This document shows positions 47,067 to 60,954 of a DNA stretch of 64,000 bases, one piece after another. Origin of the DNA: Apostichopus japonicus. Its lineage: Eukaryota; Echinodermata; Holothuroidea; Aspidochirotida; Stichopodidae. The first letter of the stretch is position 1; every line of letters begins with the position of its first letter. The translations under genes and the position numbers were made by a program. The stretch is taken from positions 16,578,764 to 16,642,763 of the forward strand of contig NC_092583.1 of NCBI RefSeq assembly GCF_037975245.1, written 5' to 3'. Under the pieces are notes generated by a model. The model ran no database searches, had not been told where the DNA came from, and worked only from the letters and a program-made list of their open reading frames with translations.

Positions 47067-49640
47067 GTGAGTGGTACTTCATGTACTAATATTGGATGTA
47101 TAATGTTTGGGGTAGGGTCGGGGGGGTTGGGATGGGAGGGGGTGACGGTTTACTATTAAAAGTATGATACATTAATAGAAGGTACAGGCACTTTTCGATT
47201 TAGAGAGGCTGGATGGGCTGCCATTATTTGTAAGGCAAAATGGGTAACTCGTGTGCATGGTTTGTTTCAATAAAGAAGTAGGCCTACTCAATGACGGCTT
47301 GTGACAGGGTGGATGTGGTTTGCCTGATTAATACCATCTATAGCTCTAAATATATACCTCAATGGTAGGGTACTACTATGTATACTACTTAACTATAGAT
47401 ATCTTCATCTGCTACAGATGTATGATATGTAATGTATTTAATTTGAAATTTTGAAGACTCTAAAAGGGAGTTCAATGTTACTTGACATTTTAAAAGTTGT
47501 TTATTCTCATTTGGGAAGGGGATTGGGTCATGGGAGGAGCACAGGAGGGTAACAAAGTTTAGGTGGTTTAAGTTTTATTTCCCTGGCAAAGAACCGCAAC
47601 TTTCCTGAAGATGGTATACTCATACCAAGATCACCCTTAGATTATGAGACTAAAAGTTCATCAGTGTAATCTGCCGATATGCTAGAAAATGAAAAATATT
47701 AACTCTTGCTCAGTCTTCAAGAGGCAATTTTCTGCTATCCTCAAAACATTTTGATTGCATATCGCTCAATTGTCTAATGAAAAACTTCTCAATGTTTGAT
47801 GGTTAAAGCATTCAGGAAAGTAATTTTGATAAGTCTTAGCAATTTTTATTCTGTCAAAATTTGATTTCATTTAAAGGATGATTTTGGACAGAATTTTACA
47901 CTAATCTCAAAAAAAAAATAGGCCAAGACAGTTCTAGTAATATTTATATAAGTATTCCAGCTTGCAACTCAATTATTCAGCTTTAAAATATGCTACTTTC
48001 TTCTCGGAACATTTTTTATAGCTAACTTGAATCTGACCACGGCTCAGTACAAGCCTAAATTTAGCAAAACTTTGGCACAACTGGTTGCATTTAAAAACAA
48101 TAAGTTCTACTTTCTACCACATTTGTTCTTGATATTAAAACTCGATGAAGGAAGTTTCAAGAAAGTGCATAGCAGTCTAGTTATTTTCTCATATCAAAGC
48201 AGGACATGCTAGGTATTTCCCCTTATAAAGTGCTAAAGGTAAGTGTCTACCCCCAACACACCGAACCCCACCCCCTTCCTCTTACTAGTGGGGTGCCGCT
48301 GAACTTTAGCATAAAAGTCTGCTTTAATCTTCGCCAGTCTCTGAGGACCATTGTGAGGGTTAGTCCATTCAAGAATGCACTTTTAATAAATGTTTGCTAC
48401 TTTTAAGGCTTGTTCAAACACCGGGAGGATGATCTACATTGTAGTGTGGATGATCCCCTACTTAAGCTCATAATCATGATCTCTCTCTTGGAGATATTCC
48501 TGACCTAGCAAGAGAGATTAAGACTCTAGCGTGAACACTCAGGAGATCATGTGACCTGAGATCTCATCTGCGTATAAACACACACCAGTGCAAGCTTTAA
48601 TGTGGGTTACTACATGTACGTAGTTCTATAACAAACTGATTTGTAAACTATGATGGTGGCATTAATGCGTTTACGTAATGCCCTTTGGTACGACATTGAT
48701 CCACCACCCATTCTCAATTGTGGACATGTCCATGTTCAGCTTAATTACCTCACTGAGAAACGACAAGATCTAGATCCCCCCCCCCCCCCTCCTTGTGTTC
48801 TGAAGTCTGAACAAGCCTCAAGGCTAAAATATGAATCCAATTCCGACAACCATTAAATGTAATCCGGAGAACTGATCAATCAAAGTTGTTGTAATGTAAA
48901 TGGAATGTAAATGCCAGGCATCTTTTGTTTTCTCAGTTTCTGGTGATCAATTCTGACTTGGTAAGAAGGATGCACTGTTTATATTGTAAACTTGACATAC
49001 GTTAAAAAAAAAAAACACATACCTCAGCGTATCGTAATTTACCATACAGCGTTCCAAGGTAACAGATTCACTGCTGGTATATAGGCATAATATTTTCTTA
49101 ATAATAAAACATCTGGTTGAATTGGATATGTCATCATGGAAAGACTATATATTAATGATGTAGATTCCTTTTTTGTTTACTTTTTGCTCAATTTATCTGA
49201 AATTTTATTCAATTTATTGTGATAATGACTTGCTTGCACATATATCAGACTTATTCATCATGTTGATGATAGTCCATGATCAGTCTGTGGGTAGTCAATT
49301 ATACAACACCAGGAATACAGGCAATGGGAACCAGGTCGGAATTGGTGGTCAAGCAACTTTTGTGATGGTAACTTGTATCGAAACTATGAAGAAAGCTAGT
49401 CATGCCTTCTCATCACGATAGCACCATCTCTTCTCAACTTTTGTGAAAATATACCTTACTTGATTTATTCAGATCGAAGAATGCACAAACAGTTTAAGGT
49501 ATATGGCTATAGACAGACAATAAAAGTAAAAACTTAACTACAAAACTGCTCACTGGATCTATTACAAAACAAAACCTGTGTAGGGAAGGGTGTAAGAGTT
49601 TGGGAGCCTGACATCCTATAGCCTTTGGGAGGCAGGAGGG
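47067..49640. other. Non-coding stretch with G- and C-rich runs
   Basis: G-rich tract at 47108-47142 (possible G-quadruplex) and a C run at 48777-48790. No supported gene. Confidence 0.5.
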
Positions 49641-49659
49641 TTGTTAAAGGGCTCCTCTC

Positions 49660-50170
49660 ACTTGCCTCACCTCTCCTCTACTCACATCTCCTTTACTCAC
49701 ATCTCCTCTATTCACATCTCCTCTACTCAAATCTCCTCACCTCTTCTCTCTGATCCTCTCTTCTCTCTGATCCTCTCTTCACCCTCTCCTCTTCTCTCTT
49801 CATGTCACTGGTCCTCTCCTCTTCTCTCCTCACCTCTCCTCTTCTCTCCTCACCTCTCTTCTCTCCTCAACTCTCCTCACCTCTCTTCTTTCGTCATCCC
49901 ACCTATTCTCTCCTCTTTCCCTTTCTCCTCACCTATTCTCTCCTCACCTCTCTGATCCTCCCTCCTCTATTCACCTCTCGTCATCCCTCCTCTTCTCTCC
50001 TCACCTCTCTGGTCCTCCCTTCCCTCCTCACCTCTCCTCATCTCATCTCTCCTCACCTAACCTCACTTCTCTGACCCTCTCCTTTCTCTTCTCACCTTTC
50101 TAATTAGGATCTGATCTTCATATTCATCTTCTCTCCTCTCTCCCTTCTTACCTTTTCCTTCTCCTCTCTC
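49660..50170. repeat. Polypyrimidine array, about 500 bp, (CTCCTCACCTCTT)n-like
   Basis: Almost uninterrupted C/T on the plus strand, built from TCTCCTCACCTC, TCTCCTCTACTCACA and CTGATCCTCTCTT variants. Such polypurine-polypyrimidine tracts can form triplex DNA. Open frames here (Ser/Leu/Pro/His repeats) are artefacts of the repeat. Confidence 0.9.
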
Positions 50171-50799
50171 CTACTTTCTTATGCTCATAGTGATCAAACC
50201 TAGTTTCACAGTTCTAGCAGCTTGTGTCACTGTGTCTGCTTCTAATAAAACTGTTACTTGTTTGGTTGCATTTGACTGTAGAAAATCATCGTAGAAAGTA
50301 TTTATATTGATAATAATAAAAAAGCTTATGTTTTGTATTGATTTTCAGTGATATAATTGTGCATTATCAAACAAGAGCTAGTTGAGTTGAAATGCCGCAG
50401 TGTGATCATATTTACTTCCTAATTATTTGTGTAGAGCTGATAATAAGCAAAAAGTTGATTTCAGTTTCCTAACAATCATACCTTTAAGATGAAACTAAAG
50501 ACACCTTCTTTGTCGTAAAGTGACTTCCCTCTTGCTCAATATGCAATGTAGGGTGGTGAAGGACAATCCTGTTTGACCTGTGACCTTTCTGAAATATAAA
50601 CTAACTAAAGATTTTCTCAAATATGGCTGAATGTACACTTGAAGACACCCTTTAAAGATTTGAAATGGGGCACAAAAATGGCAGAGCCACTGAACTAAAC
50701 ATGAAACAGAAGTATCTGGACTTAGGATGCTGATTTCACTGGGGGGATTCCCCTGACCTGGCATTAAGACCCTCTCGGGGAACAAGTTAACCCATAACA

Positions 50800-50867
50800 G
50801 GAACCCCTGTGGCCGGCTCTTCCTCAGCTTGGGCTTGTCCCATAAGCCCTCTAGCCACGGGGGTTCC
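50800..50867. repeat. GC-rich nested hairpin
   Basis: GGAACCCCTGTGGCC pairs with GGCCACAGG-like TAGCCACGGGGGTTCC, and inside it GGGCTT pairs with AAGCCC around a 7-nt loop. Flanking GACCCTCT and AGAGGGGTC may extend the pairing. It is much more GC-rich than its surroundings. It could be a small foldback element or a structured RNA. Confidence 0.5.
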
Positions 50868-50929
50868 TAATGTAGGGGCTCCCCTTCCCTCCCTCTACTA
50901 AAGCAGAGGGGTCCTCCCAAATTAAGAAG

Positions 50930-53900
50930 TCAAGCATATCTAAGGAATATTTAGGCAATCAAACACCAACTCCTGCTTTAATGTGGTTGCCTTTCATTAA
51001 ACTGAGGGCAGCAGAGATGTTCAACAATTGAGAACACTAGATTGCAGGTGTTCCCCCTCATCAATGGAGAAAATTCTTTGATTGGTTGTGGACATTTCTA
51101 TTTAAACTAAAATGCCTTTGACAGATGGATGACTAAAGATTAAAAAATTCTTGTTAATGTCTAAAGTATATTATGACCATCTCCTGGCCATGAAATATTC
51201 TGGCAAGGAAATCATAATCATACCTCAAATCAACTTTGTTGTAGTTTTAGTAATGATAATAAGGGTAACTGCACAATTTTGTGATAAGGAATGTCTTTTC
51301 TTAAATTTAAACATGAATCAGAAATACTCTACTTTTGAGCTGTTAAATTGCAACTGGTTTAAAATGAGGTTGGAAAGATATTTGTGATAAGATACTGTTG
51401 AAAATTGATGTAAATAGTGGTCAAAATTTGAGGAAAATTTGTAATATGTAAAACCACTCAGATCATATAAACTAATACATGTACTAGAGAAACATTTATT
51501 TTTATTCCCTCTTGAAATTGACCAAAAGTCGCTTTGTGAGTTTATTTGATATATTTAGTCAACGACATGAGATACTAAAAAATCGATAACAATGGACGTA
51601 GTTAAAGTTTATCATTTTAAATTGTGCAAGTTTTTTATTTTACATTTATTTATTCTAGAATGAAAACATGTCTGGATGAAGGAGATTTTAAAAATTTAAT
51701 CAAATTTACGAATTACCTGTACTCATTAACTGTTGTTAAGTAATCTAGGAGGGTGGCTACTTACTTTGGTCATTTACAATCATATTTTGATTAAATGCTT
51801 GAGAAGTCGGCTACAATTGCCGTTAAAAAGCAAAAAGCTGCTATACATCATTTCCTAGATCAATAAGTAACATTATTAATTAATTAATATTATTTATATG
51901 ATAAACGATACATGTACAGGATAATTACTCACATGAATGTGTTCTTGTACTGTACATATTAAACTTTGCATGTTTTGTGTTTATTTATTCAAAACTTCAA
52001 TTTTAGCTTTGCACTTCCCTCAGTTTTTATTTCATCACCAGATTTTGACTTTTTTTCTGCTAAATCTAACCTTTCTGAACTTAAATTAGAGAGCATGAAC
52101 CACATTAAAATTAAAGGAATGATAAATCCATATTTGACATACATGCCTTAGCTTGATTCTTTTAATTGGGACAGGGGATCAGTGAAAACTAGGTTAATCT
52201 TGAATGATGCACAAAACTGAGCAGCAAGTTTAATAGATTAATTGATCTGCAACATGATTGAGTTGCGATAAAGGATGGTAGTTAATGACTTGTAACCACC
52301 TCTACAGTTTTACACGGTCATAAACCCCTCCCCTTGATGAAGTGTGGGTGGTGGGATAAGGGAGAGATAAGTTAATGAACATCGAAGCCAAAATAATATA
52401 AAACAATACATATTTTTACATGCATTGATAATTTCTTCAGTTTAGTATCCAACAGCAAGAGATTTGAAGTATTTTGAGGGACTGAACAAAGCATTTTTAA
52501 CCTGTACACCTACTGCACAATGTTTCCCTTGCATGTATACCCGAAAGACTATTTACCTCATGTGCATCTTCTCATCTAAAATCTCTATTTTCTTGTTCTT
52601 GATAATTGGACTATTTCTCTATTTAAGGTGAAATATATATAATACTAAAAATATATATATAAAATACTATATTCTTTGAGAGTATGTATGAATGCAAGCT
52701 AAAAATTCAGTAAAGTTTGTGTTAAAACTAACAATGTTGCGGATGCTTCACTTATTCTAATGTTGAGGTCACTAGGGCTATGTGAGCTGTTCATGTATTA
52801 TAATTTGTAATGTCACATGTTTTACAGAAATACACAATATTTATTAATCTATAATGTTTAGACAGTAAAATAATATAAACACGATGTGTGGTATGGCAGC
52901 TGCATTTCTTTCCCCCTCCTGAGGTGACTCCATAGCTGGTAGTAAATTTTCAAGACCCTTTGCATGCATGTTCCTTTTTATCTTCCACCCTTTGTCATTG
53001 TGTAAGTTCCATTTACATTGTACCACATATGGCTTATATGACCAAAGCAAATAAATTTCCAGTATAAAAAAAAACTAGACCACAGGAGAGACTTATCGCT
53101 TAAGTCATTCATCCCATTTCGTGTTTCTTAAATGTCACCTGATGGGTAAATTGGTATGTATAGTCTCCCCATTCTCCAAACATATTGTGCAGTGTAGTCA
53201 AATATAGTAATCTCCTTATCGGTAATTAGTCTACGTAAGGCACATGTACCCGAAGATAAACCTCGTAACCTTTGTCTGCATTATAACACATATTTCATTA
53301 CCAGACACTACCAGTATGAACAGAAATCATGCTATCAAACAAACACCCAGCATTTAGCAGAGATTGTGACCCCCTGGTTTCTTTTCTCATGCAATAGCAA
53401 ATGCTATCTGCTGATTGGTTGAAAGTGCCTGAGAGCATTTCCTTATTGGGGCATACATTCCTAACATAACAGTGGTACAAACAGCCTTGTCACTGGGTGT
53501 CCATAGAAATATTCACTGTAGGGGCCTGCATGCATACCATTACACTAGTGACTTACAGCTTTTGAACTGGCAGGCGGAAATGCACACAACAGAGTATCAA
53601 GTTTTTAATTACAGGAATGATAAATTGTCTCTGCTACATGCTGATTGTTCAAAAATATCTGTCGTTTTAGCTTTGCAGGCATTTTCTGTGGGGTGGTATT
53701 TGTACAATGAAACATGAAATTAAAAGTGTGCTAGGGTATAGCTATGACCAATGTCTTGCTGTGGAATTATGCATTGGTATATAGTAGTACATCTTTTCTC
53801 ATTAGCTTGTATATTGAAAGAGTGGGTAATAACAATCAGAATGATAATCATAAGAGCGGGTAATTTTATTAGCGGGTACGAAGGGGTTGCAGCCTTGATG

Positions 53901-54990
53901 AATCTCTTAGTAAAACAGAACAGCAGATTAAGACCGTAGATTGGGGACCATTTTGGTCAGGAAAGGGATTATCCCTCCACAATTTTAAACATTTAAAATG
54001 GCAAATGCTGTTTCTGAATCAAATGACTCTTTCTGTTTTTATTGACGCATATTTATTTTTGAGATAATTTGCCTGCACATGGTTATGAAACAATTCATCC
54101 CATGACTTTATATTTATTGTACAAAGTAGACAAATCTTACTCCTGCTTAACTTTTTGTTGATATGTTATTCTAAACAAAGCCATATTTTCTTCCAAGTCC
54201 TGACAACTAGATGTAGCCAGAATCTTCTTTAGAGGCATTTAGCCTCTGAATAAGATTCTGCTAGGAAATGTTAGTTTTTTTCCCCTCATAATTTGTTAAT
54301 TAGATTAAGGATGTCAATAACAGCAAATTCATGTTCATAGCCATTAGCTTTTCTTTGAAATTAATAACAATGTTAGTTCTATGTCAAATTTAAACAGTTG
54401 ATATCATTAAAAAGTATCAATATATTAGAATAGTATAAGTATTTTTTTTTTGTAAATTAAACTGGGTTAATTATTAACGTTAAAAAACTATCGTCATTGT
54501 CACCGTGTTTGGGACAATTTCAAAGTAGACATGAAATAATGACCGACACCAAACAATCTTATCTCGTAACTTTCTTTGTGGAGTGATTATAGGCCCAAGG
54601 TCCTCGAGATGGGGTCAAACCCCGTACATCAATTTGATAAATATTGTCAGTGAATAAAACAGTTCAGATGAGATGGACTCTTCAATTGATTCCTTTATGA
54701 TTTACAGTGTCCATTTAAGGGGACTGGGGCTGAGAGTGGATCAGTTACGCTGTTTGTTTGTTTGTTTCCCCCCCCCCCCCCGGGCGAGTCCATCTTGAAT
54801 GACTTTTCTTAAAGGGTATCCTTGATGACAAACTATTTAACCTATCAGAAACTATTAATTTCCTACTATTACTTCTCATATGAATATGCTGTTCAGTTCT
54901 GGTATTTACATTCTTCTGTGGTTAAACCTCAGGATTCTGTCTCTCAGCTTATTAAACTAATGTACTGAGATTTTAAATCATATCATCTCT
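50930..54990. other. Non-coding stretch
   Basis: AT-rich sequence with several short open frames lacking splice context. It includes (TTTG)n plus poly-C at 54751-54781. No gene is supported. Confidence 0.5.
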
Positions 54991-55003
54991 TTCCCCTTTA
55001 TAG

Positions 55004-55103
55004 GAGTCTTCATATTTGCTCTAACATCTGTTGGTATAGACTACTTGATGACATTTTTGACATACAGGTCTTTCAGTGTGGTGTGGTTTGTTGCTGCTGT
55101 CAG
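55004..55103 (+). other. Candidate internal exon encoding a membrane segment
   Basis: CTTTATAG|GAGTC opens a phase-1 frame reading VFIFALTSVGIDYLMTFLTY and FSVVWFVAAVR, ending at CAG|GTTAGT in phase 2. It encodes one or two hydrophobic helices. Splice sites are good. I do not recognise the protein. It joins in phase with the microexon at 47046. Confidence 0.45.
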
Positions 55104-57923
55104 GTTAGTTATTTGACAGCATCACTTCATAACAATTACAAATTACTTCAGTCACTCTCTTCAATCTCAGTCTACAGTATCTTGATAATAATACCATGCT
55201 GTACTCCCAGCACTGCCTCAAGCAGTGCTTATCAATTTAAAGTTGACTGGGCTGTCTAAGAATGTGATACAGATGTATGTACTAGTGGTAAATAATAAGA
55301 TCACCATTCCAATGAAATCTTAAAATATGCTTGGATACACACACACACACACACAATACCAATGCAAATCTCTAGCTGGTTTGTATACAAAACTGCATCT
55401 TTTGTGAATATTGACAAAAGTTGAAACTTCGTTCAGTAACTACTTTATTATGTTGATTGTTTTTGACTTTTTCTTCATCATTCACAGTTGACATTGACAT
55501 AGTGAGGCTAAGATATTTCATTAGTGACTATTAAGGTACCTGAGCAGCATTTACAGTTTGGTTGACCTTGGTTTCAGTGTTCAGCATTAATACAAGGCAA
55601 TTGCATTTGCAACAGACCCTGTGCTTGTTAACAGACAGCATGCTGGCAAAAACTAAAGAAAGGAATAAGGGTCAATGCCAATGTATGGTCAACCCAGACC
55701 GCCGGTCAACCCTGACCTGTGGTCAACAATGAGCTTGGTTTACATTACAAATTGACCTGAAGTGCAGATCTCATCCTCACTCAAACCCTTATTAGTTTAT
55801 CACAGGGTCCAAATCTCAGGGTCCAAATCTCAGGGTCTGAACCATGTTACACTGTAAATCGGTCCCAGAGTACGGGGTTCAACACCGCCCTCAATATCCA
55901 GTGTATGCAGGGCTTTTAAACTCAACCAAAAAAGCTGCTTCAGGACGGGTATTATGTCACTACATTTATTTAGCAGGAAGTCTGCGAATTAGCCAGAAGA
56001 AGGTAACAAAGTTGGTCTAGCACTCTACTCTGCTATCAATTATGGACCTTTCAGTTTTCTTGGACAAAGAAGTTTGCCAAACTTGAACCGTACTGTTAGG
56101 CAATGAAACCTTTGTTTTTCTGGCACTGTTATGATCAAGTAATTGCTATATATTTTCCATTTTCAGAGTCTCCTGCATGTTCCAAAGGACAGGGTGATTA
56201 GTTTGTAACATTGTTGCATTCGTTTCTTTCCAGTCCTATACTTTTGAATATCTAATGCATCTCCAAATTCTGCTGGCATATTGAAATGTAGTATGGCAAA
56301 CAGTTTTGTATTGAGCTGGCATTCACTTGTAGGAAATAAATTGAAAACTGCATTTTAATTCTTCCATCCCATTCCTTCCCCATCCACCCCACCTCCAACT
56401 CCAACACTACCCGCTCCCACCTCACATACACTCACCCCTCTCTTCCCACATGGGCAAGAATACACAAAAGTATGAGAATTAACTACTGAAAAAATTACTG
56501 AGTGAAAGAGGAACCCTTAATTCATTCTTTCACATCTATACAGTTTATTGTGCATGGAAAGATATTCAGCCTGAAAGGCAGTTACTTTATGATGCTGAGC
56601 AGTCACACATGCATGTGGGAGAAGCAGAGATACTGATCCATGGGGACAACAATATTCACCATCTATATTCCCAGTTAAATATCCTTTGTTAGTCACTCAG
56701 CAGGCAAAAATTCATCCAAGGGTGGAAAGGGATCTTTGCAAACTTGACTGTGTGTTTACTGAATAAGGCATATACCCCCCACTACGATTCCCCCAGCCTC
56801 TCCCTCCGTTTCAAGTTTTCCCCCAGCCTCTTCCTCCGTTCAAGTTAATGCTCTCCCAAACCCCTCTCCTTCTTTCAATGCCAATGGTCAGGTGATAATG
56901 CCTTTATTGTTTGCCTCTGCTAATCCATTACAATCCAATTAGAAATTTAAAATTAATTCCTGGCAATGTTGGTGAATAGCAATGATAGCATTTTGCCTGT
57001 GGTTACATTAGCTTGGGAACAGCTGATAGATTGGAATTGTTGCCTACAGTCGAGGACAATTCACTCTTGAAAGTTTGCTCTCTTAAGTAACTCAAATAGT
57101 TTTGCACAGTTTGGGTCTCGGCTTTCATAGAAACTTGATGCATGCAGTGTAAACAAGTGCAGTGTCATGACAGGAGATACCCTCTAATGTGAGTCTCATG
57201 TTCCATTTAGAGTTTCATAAGGATTGCGGAAGTATCATCTAAACAATCTGATATTTAAAAGTTAATACGAAATTAAACATAATAAGATTAAGGTAAATTG
57301 TAGGAAACTAAGTACTATCCATTATTTGCTTCATTGAAAATATGTCTGTCACCCAAAACGTTTTGTTTTAGCTTAAGTTATTAATTTGAACGAAGCTTTC
57401 CTTTGGTTTTTATTATTATGGAGTGTAATTTGTGTGCATTAATAAAAATAGTGATAAATATGCAATTTGCGGCATAACAAAAGGGGAACCTGCATCTATT
57501 CCCCCCATCCCTCCTCCCATCCCCTCACCTCACCTTGCCCTTTTCCCCCTCCTTTGAATTGGAAAGCTAAATTAAGAATTAAATAAAAGAAGGTAATAGT
57601 GCACTAATTTTAGCTGGCTGTCAGTATACGGTAGGAATGGCAAACTTATTCGAAAGTGCTGAGCATGTGGTATATAATTGGTGCACTGGTGCATTTACGT
57701 GATCATTTTTGTGTCTTAATAGTCCCTTCAAAAGTTCCTTCTTTCTTTTATTCTTATTTTGTTTTTAGTTTTACTACAATTGTTGCTTCCCAATATGATG
57801 AGTGTCAATTAAACTGATGAAGTGAGGTGACGATACAGCATGTTAATAATTCAAGAGACATATTATTGCCCCCATGATTGTTTACCCACAGAAATGTACA
57901 AGTTATATTAGGCCTTTATATTA

Positions 57924-57959
<36 letters not shown>

Positions 57960-57990
57960 TTGTCTTTGTAAATACCCTTCATTGACCTTT
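55104..57990. other. Non-coding stretch with simple repeats
   Basis: (CA)n at 55337-55355, C-rich patches at 56370-56440 and 56780-56870, and (TA)n at 57928-57955. No supported gene. Confidence 0.5.
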
Positions 57991-57999
57991 GACCATCCT

Positions 58000-58385
58000 T
58001 CATTTTGAAAATGATATAAAAACCATGAACCATGCATTTGGGCTTCCCCCTAGGTTCCCAGAGACTAAGTCAACACCAATAGGAGGAGGCGGAGCCATCT
58101 GACTCTCTGCTAGTTCATCTTCCTTCGTCATCGTCGTCGACGTGGATCTGAAAGCTAGCTCTCTGCTTACTCTCAAGCTATCCTCATACACATGATTAGA
58201 GCTCCCTAAGAAAGCGTCCAAATTCCTGACATTCCAACTACGTTGAAGGAACAACATCTCCTCTTCGCAACAGCTGTGGAGCAAGGCAACACCAGTCCTC
58301 TCTCTTTCTGTTTCTCCTGCAACCTCTGAGGAAAGTCTGATAAATGTGAGTTTTCTATACCATATTTTTTGGCCAAAAGATATAT
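58000..58385 (-). other. CpG-rich open frame, strand uncertain
   Basis: A minus-strand frame stays open for about 125 codons (EEEMLFLQRSWNVRNLDAFL, AESQMAPPPPIGVDLVSG) in a locally CpG-containing stretch (CGTCATCGTCGTCGACGTGG on plus). A possible acceptor TTTATCAG lies at its upstream end; no donor was found before the stop at 58000. On the opposite strand, CCCCCTAG at 58046-58053 opens a 49-nt phase-2 terminal exon (FPETKSTPIGGGGAI, TGA at 58100) that would complete the 55004 exon. The two readings exclude each other as coding. Confidence 0.25.
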
Positions 58386-58419
58386 TTTAGACATAATTCT
58401 ATATATCATTTACTTTTCA

Positions 58420-60950
58420 TTAGCTTTATCTTTAAGCAGTTATTCTGTCAGAAGTTTAACTCCCAAGTTAGGATGAATTAGAAAGGTTTTGAAAAGTTAA
58501 GCCTAAACGTGTCTATGTGACATTAAATCTGTGATTTTAGCGATATAGTGACTTTAGGCATATAGGAGCATGTGGCAGGCTGTACCTGAGAAATTATCAT
58601 CGCAGTGTGCGACTCTGGAATGCTAAGAATTCCTTAACTAGTTGTGGAAGATGGTCAATGATTCTAGTTGTTCTTCATCCTATTTTTTAAGACCTCAAAA
58701 CGGCTATTACCACTTGATTGACCTGATATTTTGTCTCCCAAGATACCTAGTGCTCTTAAAAGGTAAACCCTCTTATCCTAAACCCCTTATCACTTCCATC
58801 CCTGTCCAGCATTGATAATGTGACATATAGCACTCAATGCATCACTTTTCACTTTTCATTCATCTTTAAAGGGGAACACATACTGGTCGTTTTTAGCTAA
58901 ATTTTGACTCATCCATTTGTACAAGGTAAACCTTGCAATTTGTGCAGTATTTATTATTTTGATTATAATATAATGTGTGTAATGTTAGGCCAAGGCCAAA
59001 CTTACTTTTGGTATCTATGTCAATAATGTCTCTACCTTTATTGTGTGTGTAGTGTAAGTAGGCTATACAAATAATGCTATATTAGACATATTTAAACCAT
59101 TCATTAAACTTCCTTGTCTCTCATGTAAGAAGATTCAAAATTATATGGTAACTATACCAGTTTCCTTTGTCAGTTTCATAGGATAATAGAAAGAATGTAA
59201 CACATACAAAGTGATTGAAGGACAAGCCATTTCGTTTTCTCTTTGAAGTCTTAATATTATGAGATATATCCGTACTATATGTGTTGCACTAGAACTGTGT
59301 TTCCATCTTAGCTGAAAAAGGCATGAGCTTTTTATAGCTCCTTTATAAGAAACTGGATACATAAAGTACAAGTAAATTGACAAAGAACACTGACAAAGAG
59401 TAACCTAAAGATTGTAAGATATTTTGCAGTGATAAAAATCTCTCTTGTCAAATTGCCAGAAATGTTGCTCTTTGTTATAAAATCAAGAACATACATGCTA
59501 ATATGAGCATAGCAACCATACTTTTGTGTTTGAGAACCTTTACAGGGGAACTACTTTATTTCATTTTGATGATCACTGTTTTGACATTTAGCAATCGGAT
59601 CTACCATCTCATTAACTGAGGGTAGTTTTGTTGAGGGGACCCATTTCTGATAATTAATAGTAGCCTTTGAAATGTCAAAGGTCACCACCAGTGAGGCTCC
59701 TATTTACCAGGTAAAAAGTTAAATGAACTATGCCCATTACATGATACAGTCTAACATCAGACACCAACCACACAGATATCTTTTAGTGTTTGACATTAAA
59801 AGTCATTTGTTTTCTTATGTTTGGAATTTTATCATTTGTGAGTTTCTAGTAATATTTATACCATCACATCTATTGGTACTATGCCTATGTTGCTGTGTCT
59901 CTTTGTTTGAATATTTCATATCCTTTTGTCTTTACTCACTGGATTTTCATAAGAAAAACTGATCAAGATTATTATGGCTGTTTGTTTGTTTGTTTGTTTT
60001 TGTTTTGCTCGTCTTCAGATTTTGTCTAGATCAAGTTTTCCTTCATTTATGATTCAGTTTCACTTGGGTAATACCAATTTTGTTTTCAGGCTGTTTAATT
60101 GACTTCTGGACTCACCTATTTTGAATTCACCTTAAAAGTGTGTATAATATAGTGTACAGTTTTGCTTCCTTCATTGCTTTATTTTTCTAGGGGAGGAGGA
60201 GGGGAGGGGGTAGGGGGCAGGGCAGGACAGGGCAATTCCTATTCTATCCCTATGAGGTCTAGAACACTTTCACAATTTTATTTGATTAATTCTTCTGTTG
60301 CATTTGAAGTGTAATTGTTATAATTATAGTGAGATATAAAATGGAAATCAAAATTGTTAGTTAATAACAGCATTTTGATTTGAGTTTGATAAATTTGTTT
60401 AATTGATTTTATTATATTCTGTAGTAAAACGACATTATAAATGTAGGTTATCAGTCTGGCTAGTCAAGTTTGATTTCAAAGTTTGATCTAATAATATTAA
60501 TTAAAAAAATAATAATAAAAAATTGACATTGTCAGTTTGCCATTTGACCTGTGTGATTAATAATAAATATGGCAAGTTGTCTGGGCGATAAACATGAGGA
60601 TATGAAATCAAATTAATTTATTTTTACATGAAATTGTCACAATTCACCTTAATTATTGAAACAATCCTGGGTTCTTTGTTTTGCTTTGATCTGGGAGCTT
60701 CTTGCCAGGATCATTTGCATATATTTAAATGATACATGGTAGATCTGGAAACCTTATGTGAAAGCTGTTTTAAAAGTAAACATTTTTGGTAGAATCAGAA
60801 ATACCTTTAGATCCCTCCTTGGATCAACCTAATTTGTATCCCTTTTATTCCAAAAACCCAAGCAGAAGTTGCAACAAACATTTGCAACTGTCGGTTAAAG
60901 TCTGGCTAACTAATTACTGTCAAACAACCATATCGGGAGTTATTAGGAAG
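58420..60950. other. Non-coding stretch
   Basis: AT-rich, with (TTTG)n near 59981-60000 and a G-rich run at 60190-60228 that could form a G-quadruplex. No gene seen. Confidence 0.5.
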
Positions 60951-60954
60951 AATA

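Noticed and set aside
49641-50074. Ser/Leu/His-rich ORFs of 104 and 90 codons
   Set aside because: Products of the polypyrimidine repeat.
53472-53717. 81-codon plus-strand ORF
   Set aside because: No splice context, no homology that I recognise, composition like the surrounding non-coding DNA.
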